Assembly (NCBI RefSeq): GCF_900169715.1
Contig: NZ_LT835161.1
Location: forward strand, 1,045,590-1,109,589
DNA: 64,000 nucleotides
Source: Kocuria massiliensis
GTDB taxonomy: Bacteria > Actinomycetota > Actinomycetes > Actinomycetales > Micrococcaceae
Direction of reading: 5' to 3'
A program made the translations under genes and the position numbers. The notes beneath the pieces were generated by a model. That model saw only the letters and a program-made list of their open reading frames with translations. It had not been told where the DNA came from and did no database searches. Shown here piece by piece: positions 57,055 to 64,000 of this stretch. Within the stretch, counting starts at the first letter, position 1. Every line of letters begins with the position of its first letter.

Positions 57055-59151
57055 CTAGGACCCAATAGGTCCGTTGCCCTTTTTCCAGGCCACGACCGCA
57101 GCGGGTCGGGCCAGAGACTTACCGCCGTCGGGCCAGTGGGACGTTGTGGACTCAACCGTGGCCTCGTCGTCTTCACCAGGGTGCTGAACGTTAACCAGGA
57201 CCCGGCGCTCCTCGACGATCGGACCGCACGTTTCCGCATCCTTCGGAACTGTCAGGAACTGTTTGGTCAGGCCACGGGTATCACCTTCGAGAGACACGGC
57301 AAACAGACCATCATTGGACTTCAACGCATTGCCGTCCGTGGAGATCCAAAGATTTCCGTGCGGATCGAACGCCACGTTATCCGGGCAGGAGATGGGGGAG
57401 ACGCTGTTCTTGTCGAACCCTCCGAAATACGTTTCCGCCGCATGAGGATCACCGCAAACGAGCAGAAGGTTCCAGGTGAAGGACTCGCCGGTGTGCTCAT
57501 CGTCCATTTCCAGAACCAGGCCGTTCTTATTCTCCTTGATTGGCGCGTATTCGGCCGTCGGTGCGTCATTCTTTCCCGGACGATTGGCCCCTCGGTAATC
57601 GTTATTGGTGAGCGCGGCATAGACCTTTCCGGTCTTCGGGTTCGGCTCCACGTCCTCGGGCCTGTCCATTTTGGTGGCCCCGGCCGTGTCAGCAGCGAAC
57701 CGCGTGAAGATCAGAACTTCCTCGCCGGTCATGCCGTTAATGTGGGACGTTACGCTTCCGTCGGAATTGCTGGTGGCCAGCCGATGCCAGGTACCTTCAC
57801 CGTCATAGGCGCCATCCTTCGGAAGCTTTCCTTCCGTGAAATCATCGGAATTTCCCTGGAATGACGCCACGTACAAGGTGCCTTCATCCAGGGCCTTCAT
57901 GTTGGCCGCTATCGCTTCGGGGGTTGACCCTTCAGTGATGCGACGCGACGACACGAATTTGTAGATGTATTCGAACCGTGCGTCGTCCCCGGAATAGGCG
58001 ACGATCTGGCCGTCGTCGGTCACGTGAATGGTGGCGCCTTCGTGCTTAAAGCGTCCCATGGCGGTGTGCTTGACGGGAGTCGACGAGGCATCCCACGGGT
58101 TAATCTCCACGACGTAATTGAAACGGTGAGCCTCGTTCGGCTCCTTGCGGAGGTCGAAACGATCGTCGTACTTCTCCCAGTGACGGACGGTCTCGGAGTC
58201 CTTCATTCCATAACGGTCATTGCGCTTTTTGGCGTCCTTTCCCGTGGCTTCCGCGCCCCCGGCAAAGTACTGATCGACGTTCTCCTCGCCGGAAAGCACC
58301 GTGCCCCACGGCGTCAATCCTCCGGCACAGTTTCCGAGAGTCCCGAGAACCCGCGTGCCCGACGGATCCGCCTTCGTCTTCAGGAGTTCCTTTCCGGCGG
58401 CCGGCCCAGTGAGTGTGAACTCAGTGGTGCCGGTGATCCGACGGTTGTACTTGCCCATGACCGGCTTGAGGCTACCGTCCTGGTCGTTTCCTTCAACTTC
58501 GAGGACCGTGAGGCCGTGTGAGGCCCATTCGATCTTGACGTCATTCTCCGAAGGATTGTCGGCGTCGTACCCCGGGAACATTTGCTGAGGGGTCGTGTAT
58601 TCGTGGTTGCACACAAACAAGAATCTCTTGTCGCTACCCTCGATCGGCAGCAAGGCGGCGAAGTCCGGGTTGAACCCGAATTGTTGAGCCGCTGCCTCCG
58701 GGGTCTGCTGATTCAGGTCCCACTGGGGTGCCCCGGGAACCACAGGATCGCCCCAGCGAATCAGCACCTTATTGTCATATCCATGGGGGACGACGACGGC
58801 GTCTTGTGTATTCGGAGCCACGACGTCGAAACGCATGCCGTCGGGAATATCCCCGGACGAAGTTCCGTCAGAAGAACCTGACGGGGCGCCTACGGAATCC
58901 GCCGAAGCTTCAGAGGTAGCACAGCCGGCCGTGACGGCGGCGCCGCCCACGGTCATTGCCGCAGCCCCTGCCCCCTTGAGGAGCCGACGCCGGTCGAATA
59001 CCCGTCGGGCGACATCGCGGAAATACTCGTTATCAGAAGTATTGGACACGGGCTTTGCGCAAGCGTCACCGCATTTGTAGACGCACGTACGATGCGATCG
59101 GCTCGAGGTGAAGTTGAGCAACGGAAGTAGTTTTCGCCCCTGTGGAGCCAC
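57055..59151 (-). CDS. phoX: PhoX-family alkaline phosphatase, Tat-exported lipoprotein
   Basis: A 698-residue calcium/iron-type phosphomonoesterase family member. GTG 59151 is preceded by AGGAGG at 4 nt; the longer frame to 59202 is not needed. RTCVYKCGDACAKPV near 21-35 is typical of the family. A twin-arginine signal RRRLLKGAGAAAMTVGG is at 54-70, ending in lipobox TAGC with Cys77. The mature part has family motifs such as NCAGGLTPWGTVLSGEEN, RPEDVEPNPKTGKVYAALTNN and SCPDNVAFDPHGNLWISTDG. Likely releases phosphate outside the membrane; a Pho-regulated promoter is expected but not recognised by eye. Confidence 0.92.
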   Translation of the reverse strand: MAPQGRKLLPLLNFTSSRSHRTCVYKCGDACAKPVSNTSDNEYFRDVARRVFDRRRLLKGAGAAAMTVGGAAVTAGCATSEASADSVGAPSGSSDGTSSGDIPDGMRFDVVAPNTQDAVVVPHGYDNKVLIRWGDPVVPGAPQWDLNQQTPEAAAQQFGFNPDFAALLPIEGSDKRFLFVCNHEYTTPQQMFPGYDADNPSENDVKIEWASHGLTVLEVEGNDQDGSLKPVMGKYNRRITGTTEFTLTGPAAGKELLKTKADPSGTRVLGTLGNCAGGLTPWGTVLSGEENVDQYFAGGAEATGKDAKKRNDRYGMKDSETVRHWEKYDDRFDLRKEPNEAHRFNYVVEINPWDASSTPVKHTAMGRFKHEGATIHVTDDGQIVAYSGDDARFEYIYKFVSSRRITEGSTPEAIAANMKALDEGTLYVASFQGNSDDFTEGKLPKDGAYDGEGTWHRLATSNSDGSVTSHINGMTGEEVLIFTRFAADTAGATKMDRPEDVEPNPKTGKVYAALTNNDYRGANRPGKNDAPTAEYAPIKENKNGLVLEMDDEHTGESFTWNLLLVCGDPHAAETYFGGFDKNSVSPISCPDNVAFDPHGNLWISTDGNALKSNDGLFAVSLEGDTRGLTKQFLTVPKDAETCGPIVEERRVLVNVQHPGEDDEATVESTTSHWPDGGKSLARPAAVVAWKKGNGPIGS

Positions 59152-59446
59152 GGTTCCTCCTGGAAGTGGTGTGGTTGATGCAAATTTGTGCCAAAAGGCC
59201 ACACCCGTAACCTAGGGATGCGGTGTTACTCGCGACGAGACCTCGACTAAACACCACATCAACCCCAGGTAAACCCGAAATTATTCGGCATGCCAGGTCC
59301 CTGAGAAATGCTGCTGTGATCGTCATCCTTGCATAGAGTCGTAAAATGGAAAGGATGCCGTCATGGCGTCTGTGACGTCCCAGTTCTCTGGGGCAATTAT
59401 CAATAAATGACGCACCCCGATCCGCCCGGAAGGTCGATGTCCACCC

Positions 59447-61045
59447 TTGATTACAGTTTCGAATCTCGAATTGCGTGCTGGCGCTCGTCTACTGATGGAC
59501 GAGGTCAATTTCCGAGTTAACAAGGGGGATAAAGTCGGTCTCGTCGGTCGTAATGGCGCGGGTAAAACGACGATGACGAAGGTCTTGGCCGGGCAGGCAC
59601 TTCCCGCTGGTGGAGAAGTCACCCATTCGGGTTCCATCGGCTATCTGCCGCAAGACCCAAAGGTCGACGATATGGAGCAGACCGCACGGGATCGGATTTT
59701 TTCCGCTCGTGGTTTGGCCGGCGTCATGGGTCGCATGCACCGGGCTCAGCAAGACATGGCTTCTGAAGATCCCCAGGTTCAGGCAAAGGGCATGCGGTCC
59801 TACGACCGCTTGGAAGCCGAGTTCATTTCGGGTGGCGGTTACGCCGCGGAATCAGAAGCCGCAACGATCACTCACAACCTCGACCTTCCCGAGAGATTAC
59901 TATCGCAACCGCTGCGAACCCTGTCCGGCGGTCAGCGTCGCCGTGTGGAACTTGCTCGGATTTTGTTCTCGGACGCCGACACCATGTTGCTCGACGAGCC
60001 GACTAACCACCTCGACGCGGACTCCGTTGCGTGGCTGCGCGAATTCTTGCGTGGGTACCAGGGCGGCCTGTTGGTGATCAGCCACGACGTCGAACTCATG
60101 GAACTTGTGGTCAACAAGGTGCTCTATCTCGATGCGATCCGGTGTGTGGTCGATGTCTACAACATGGATTGGAAGCATTACCTCCAACAGCGTGAGCAGG
60201 ACGAACATCGACGCAAACGCGAGCGCGCGAATGCCGAAAAGAAGGCCGGCGCACTCATGGAGCAGGCAAATAAAATGCGTGCCAAGGCGACTAAGGCAGT
60301 AGCAGCCCAGCAGATGATTAAGCGCGCCGAACGGCTCATGCGCGAGGTTGAGCCGGAGCAAGCGAAGGATAAGGTCGCCGCGATCCGTTTCCCCGCGCCG
60401 TCTCCCTGTGGCAAGACGCCGCTCCGAGCCAGTGGGCTTTCCAAGTCCTACGGTTCCCTCGAGATCTTTACCGACGTGGACTTGGCCATCGACCGAGGTT
60501 CCCGGGTCGTGGTTTTGGGCCTTAACGGTGCCGGTAAGACCACCTTGCTGCGAATGCTCGCGGGAGTTTCGGAACCGGATTCCGGTCAGCTCGAACCGGG
60601 CCATGGGCTGAAACTCGGCTACTTCGCTCAGGAGCACGACACCCTAGACCCGGAGCGGTCAGTTCTGGAAAATATGCGCACAGCGGCTCCGGACCTGCAA
60701 GACACGCAGGTTCGCACCATTTTGGGTTCGTTCCTCTTCCAGGGGGACGACGTCAGCAAGCCCGCGGGCGTCCTGTCCGGCGGCGAAAAGACCCGCCTCG
60801 CCTTGGCCACGTTGGTCGCATCTAGCGCCAACGTTCTTCTGCTGGACGAGCCCACTAACAACCTTGACCCCGCAAGCCGTGAAGAAATTCTGAACGCCTT
60901 GAAGACGTATGAGGGCGCGATCGTCATGGTCTCGCACGATGAAGGGGCCGTTGAGGCGCTCGATCCCGAGCGGGTTCTGATGCTTCCGGACGGCATCGAA
61001 GATCACTGGAACAAGGAATACCAGGACCTGATCACGCTGGCTTAG
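59447..61045 (+). CDS. ABC-F family ATPase (translation-associated)
   Basis: Soluble twin-ABC protein, 532 residues, without membrane segments. The first domain has GRNGAGKTTMTKVL near 40, LSGGQRRRVELARIL and LLLDEPTNHLDADSVAWL. A charged linker (about 235-300, EQDEHRRKRERANAEKK) follows. The second domain has GLNGAGKTTLLRML, LSGGEKTRLALATL and LLLDEPTNNLDPASRE. ABC-F proteins act on the ribosome's E site; some protect from antibiotics, others are housekeeping. Linker length fits the general actinobacterial group near the suf locus rather than a resistance protein. Start TTG 59447 has only a distant AAGG site. Confidence 0.93.
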   Translation: MITVSNLELRAGARLLMDEVNFRVNKGDKVGLVGRNGAGKTTMTKVLAGQALPAGGEVTHSGSIGYLPQDPKVDDMEQTARDRIFSARGLAGVMGRMHRAQQDMASEDPQVQAKGMRSYDRLEAEFISGGGYAAESEAATITHNLDLPERLLSQPLRTLSGGQRRRVELARILFSDADTMLLDEPTNHLDADSVAWLREFLRGYQGGLLVISHDVELMELVVNKVLYLDAIRCVVDVYNMDWKHYLQQREQDEHRRKRERANAEKKAGALMEQANKMRAKATKAVAAQQMIKRAERLMREVEPEQAKDKVAAIRFPAPSPCGKTPLRASGLSKSYGSLEIFTDVDLAIDRGSRVVVLGLNGAGKTTLLRMLAGVSEPDSGQLEPGHGLKLGYFAQEHDTLDPERSVLENMRTAAPDLQDTQVRTILGSFLFQGDDVSKPAGVLSGGEKTRLALATLVASSANVLLLDEPTNNLDPASREEILNALKTYEGAIVMVSHDEGAVEALDPERVLMLPDGIEDHWNKEYQDLITLA

Positions 61046-61055
61046 GAACGGGCCG

Positions 61056-61097
61056 CGTCGGATCGGTACGTTCGTCAACGGACGTACCGCTCCGACG
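61056..61097. terminator. Hairpin between convergent ABC-F and SURF1 genes
   Basis: CGTCGGA-T-CGGTACGT / ACGTACCG-C-TCCGACG, one internal mismatch, 10-nt loop; no strong T-run, but the position between two convergent stops fits a terminator. Confidence 0.55.
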
Positions 61098-61104
61098 GCG
61101 ATTC

Positions 61105-62076
61105 TTAGCGTGGTCGACGCGCCGTCCCAAAAGCATCCACCTCGGCGTCCTCGATCTCTTCGGCGCTGGGGCGTTTGCGTTTCTTCGGTGGTTTCGGCCT
61201 CACGATGGCCTTCATATGTGACGGCATGTCGTCGATCATTTCCATTTGCCGCAAGACAATCGATTCGTCAATGTCGCCGATATACGTGCCATCGGCGTCG
61301 TAAAAACGCCCATAATATTGTTCGAGTTCCTCGGCCAATTGTGCGTCGAGGCGGTCATTTCGCACCTTTTGACGGGCGCACCAGGCATAAGCGACGAAGA
61401 CCAAGACAGAGAAGGCGTACCACTGCATCGAGTATGAGAGGTTTGGTCCCGCGTCTTGTTCCGGTTCGCTGAGCTGAGAGGGCGACGACGCCGGCGCCGG
61501 GTCTTCCGAAGCTAAAATCCCGTACCCGGACTCGGCCACGGGATAGCCCAGGTTCTGGCCGAGGCGTTTCACGTCAACGGAAGCGATCTGTCCTGACGGC
61601 GCGCTCTTTCCGGTATCCGCTTCAGAGGCCTGCAGACGCGCCACCACCGTGACATTTCCCTCGGGAGGCGGCGGAACGGCTGAAGCCGGCTTAGCATTCG
61701 AGTCTCCGGCAGGTACCCAGCCGCGGTCGATCACCACGGTGGTGCCAGACGTCGTCGTGAAGGGGACGAGGACCTCGAAACCGATGCTGCCGTCGTGCGG
61801 CCGGTTACGAACCAGAATTTGGTCCTTCGGATGATAGGAACCCCTCATGGAGATCGGGGTCCACTGTTTGTCTTGCTGATAATCCTGAAAGTAATGACCG
61901 GCCTCAGAGAAAGGTTCGGGGGAGGCGTCATAATTCTGGCTGATGCGACTATTCCTGTAGTCCAAGGCCTCCTTGCGGTCCATCTGCCAGCCGGCCAGAT
62001 AGACGCAAAGCAATGAGAACAGAACGCACAGACCGAACGCTCCGATCCATTTGCCGGACAACAAGAACTTGTACAC
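61105..62076 (-). CDS. SURF1-family cytochrome oxidase assembly protein
   Basis: A 323-residue membrane protein. Two membrane segments (about 11-30, IGAFGLCVLFSLLCVYLAGW, and 217-235, YAFSVLVFVAYAWCA) flank an outer domain with the family's LAGWQMDRKE start, VLVRNRPHDGSIGFEVLVPF, VVIDRGWVPAG and QWYAFSVLV. The C-terminal 85 residues form a charged cytoplasmic tail (PPKKRKRPSAEEIEDAE), as in other actinobacterial SURF1 proteins. GTG 62076 has AAAGG upstream. Supports heme A insertion into cytochrome oxidase, matching ctaA/ctaB nearby. Confidence 0.9.
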   Translation of the reverse strand: MYKFLLSGKWIGAFGLCVLFSLLCVYLAGWQMDRKEALDYRNSRISQNYDASPEPFSEAGHYFQDYQQDKQWTPISMRGSYHPKDQILVRNRPHDGSIGFEVLVPFTTTSGTTVVIDRGWVPAGDSNAKPASAVPPPPEGNVTVVARLQASEADTGKSAPSGQIASVDVKRLGQNLGYPVAESGYGILASEDPAPASSPSQLSEPEQDAGPNLSYSMQWYAFSVLVFVAYAWCARQKVRNDRLDAQLAEELEQYYGRFYDADGTYIGDIDESIVLRQMEMIDDMPSHMKAIVRPKPPKKRKRPSAEEIEDAEVDAFGTARRPR

Positions 62077-62111
62077 GCACTACCTTTTCGTGGACCTACG
62101 TAGGGGGAGTT

Positions 62112-62345
62112 TCATCCTCGCGGACCGAGGTCGATGGTCTCCTTGAGGAATCCTCGCGCGCCGAGGAATTCTTCTAAAAAGACCCGATGTTCCGGACACG
62201 CCAGCCATACTTTACGCCTGTCGGGTGTGTGAATCGACGGATTATTCCACTCGAGCCGGAAGGCAGCCTCGGCAGAACAACCACGCCGGGAACAGGTCGG
62301 GATGTCGACGCTCTCGGGGGTTCCCAAGAGATCCTGAAGATTCAT
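62112..62345 (-). CDS. Small conserved actinobacterial protein with Cys/His cluster
   Basis: A 77-residue protein with PTCSRRGCSAEAAFRLEWNNP, then IHTPDRRKVWLACPEHRVFL and EFLGARGFL. The CSRRGC pair and CPEH could bind zinc. This family is often labelled acetone carboxylase in annotations I remember, which its size does not support; function unknown. ATG 62345 follows GAGGAAGG; the longer frame to 62642 overlaps the upstream gene's region and has no site. It sits between the DUF3099 and SURF1 genes, probably in one operon. Confidence 0.8.
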   Translation of the reverse strand: MNLQDLLGTPESVDIPTCSRRGCSAEAAFRLEWNNPSIHTPDRRKVWLACPEHRVFLEEFLGARGFLKETIDLGPRG

Positions 62346-62415
62346 GCGTACCGCCTTCCTCGTGGTCACGGTCCTCGGCCTCAACACCGTCGGATGGAAG
62401 CCAATGGATGGCTCG

Positions 62416-62931
62416 CTAGTACTGGTGCCCAGTCCGGTATTCCCCGTCGATGACGTCGTCCGACGGGGGAGAGCTCGGCGCTTCGCCAGGAGAACCATGG
62501 CTGATGTCGTCACCGTTCTGCTCGCCATCATCCGGTTTTTGATGTCCCCGCGATTCCTCGGCCGAATAGGTTTGCCCAGGAATAAGTTCTCGTGGCTGCC
62601 GACCGGGATCGTAAGAAACATCACGAACTTCCGCCCGGTCATTACCGTTGGCCAAAACCACCGCGACCCACGGCAAAACGACGACGCCGACGACGGCCAC
62701 CCAGCGAATCCACCCGTCGAACGCGACTGCCACGATCAAACACACGATGCGAAGTCCCATCTGCAAGGCGTATCGCTTCATGCGATGGTCGATGCCTTCG
62801 CTATGGGGCGCCTGGGCACCGGTGATGGTGTGGACGTCCTGAGGCTCATCGTGAGCGTCGGACTTTTCTCGATGATCGCGAGGTGACAACGCCGGTCCCT
62901 CCTCCCGGAATCGTGATGTTGAGGACCGCAT
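62416..62931 (-). CDS. DUF3099 membrane protein
   Basis: A 171-residue protein with a polar N-terminus including DVHTITGAQAP and the DUF3099 core DHRMKRYALQMGLRIVCLIV, followed by WIRWVAVVGVVVLPWVAVVLAN, i.e. two closely spaced membrane helices (about 57-95). The C-terminal 75 residues are hydrophilic and variable. Function unknown. Found next to SURF1 and fabG in related actinobacteria. Start at ATG 62931 is uncertain for lack of a clear ribosome site. Confidence 0.82.
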   Translation of the reverse strand: MRSSTSRFREEGPALSPRDHREKSDAHDEPQDVHTITGAQAPHSEGIDHRMKRYALQMGLRIVCLIVAVAFDGWIRWVAVVGVVVLPWVAVVLANGNDRAEVRDVSYDPGRQPRELIPGQTYSAEESRGHQKPDDGEQNGDDISHGSPGEAPSSPPSDDVIDGEYRTGHQY

Positions 62932-63085
62932 AAAGAATCATTGTCTCACTTTGGAGCACGGTTCGGGCGCCGAAGTGGGTCTTTGGTGGCCGATTGCGTC
63001 AATATCCACACGGACACGGGCCATGGCTCGGATAGGATGAAGGATTGAATACCGCATCAGGAGTCCGGTCCTCGAGGCCGGTTGA

Positions 63086-63847
<762 letters not shown>

Positions 63848-63944
63848 ATTCACCGATTTTTGGCCGTTGGTTTCAGCCAGCGACCGTTGAAAACATCAAT
63901 ATCGCGTCCTCGGTAGCCTCCGAAGACGCCGTAGAAAGGACAGC

Positions 63945-64000
63945 ATGGGCGCTCTGGACAATAAATCCGTAATCGTGACCGGTTCCTCGCGAGGGGTTGG
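63945..64000 (+). CDS. Short-chain dehydrogenase/reductase, 3' end outside window
   Basis: ATG 63945 with GAAAGGA upstream opens a frame of 18 codons before the window ends: MGALDNKSVIVTGSSRGVG. TGxxxGxG identifies the SDR Rossmann motif. It may be an enoyl-ACP reductase-like or other SDR forming a pair with fabG; the visible part is too short to tell. Confidence 0.8.
   Translation, partial: MGALDNKSVIVTGSSRGV

Overview
The window is 64 kb of chromosome from a moderately GC-rich (roughly 58-60 %) actinobacterium, most likely of the order Micrococcales and close to Micrococcaceae. The placement rests on the gene set and its order: WhiA, OpcA beside Zwf, a DUF3516 Ski2-like helicase, DUF3099, a SufR-led suf operon, SURF1 beside FabG, NrdHIEF, and frequent GTG/TTG starts. 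A genus cannot be named from the sequence alone.

Layout. 1-3.5 kb: end of proA, a small membrane protein, nadD, a tail-anchored hypothetical protein (probably starting at CTG), rsfS and tRNA-Ala(GGC). 3.5-7.7 kb: an accessory island directly behind the tRNA gene. It holds a decayed serine-recombinase C-terminus, a broken HxlR-type regulator, a GC-rich FAD monooxygenase, about 0.7 kb without a recognisable gene, a cupin, and a MhuD-like monooxygenase that lacks the heme-ligand histidine. 7.7-11.2 kb: MntR-like regulator, DASS anion transporter and App1-type phosphatase. 11.3-15.6 kb: nrdHIEF, class Ib ribonucleotide reductase, with putative NrdR boxes. 15.7-26.5 kb: SRPBCC protein, SulP transporter, lipoate-ligase-like protein, SRAP/HMCES protein, GNAT, S33 aminopeptidase, Ski2-like helicase and fhs. 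26.5-37 kb: MBL hydrolase, uvrA, HAD phosphatase, plsC, uvrC, rapZ, yvcK and whiA. 37.3-41 kb: gap, pgk, tpiA and secG. 41-47.8 kb, minus strand: tkt, tal, zwf, opcA and pgl (pentose phosphate pathway). 48-52 kb: ctaB, ctaA and an ABC-2 exporter. 52.2-57 kb: sufR-sufB-sufD-sufC-sufT. 57-64 kb: phoX, an ABC-F protein, a SURF1 operon, fabG and the start of another SDR gene.

Most of the window is core metabolism in conserved order: deoxynucleotide supply, nucleotide excision repair, lower glycolysis, oxidative pentose phosphate pathway, heme A synthesis with cytochrome oxidase assembly, and Fe-S cluster assembly. Intrinsic terminators separate most convergent units. I found no CRISPR array, prophage or intact mobile element. 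No clearly new multi-gene system is visible. The points most worth a second look are the island behind tRNA-Ala, the His-less MhuD homolog, the CTG start, the NrdR and SufR operator candidates, and two operons from which expected genes are missing (sufS/sufU in the suf operon, pgi in the pentose phosphate operon).
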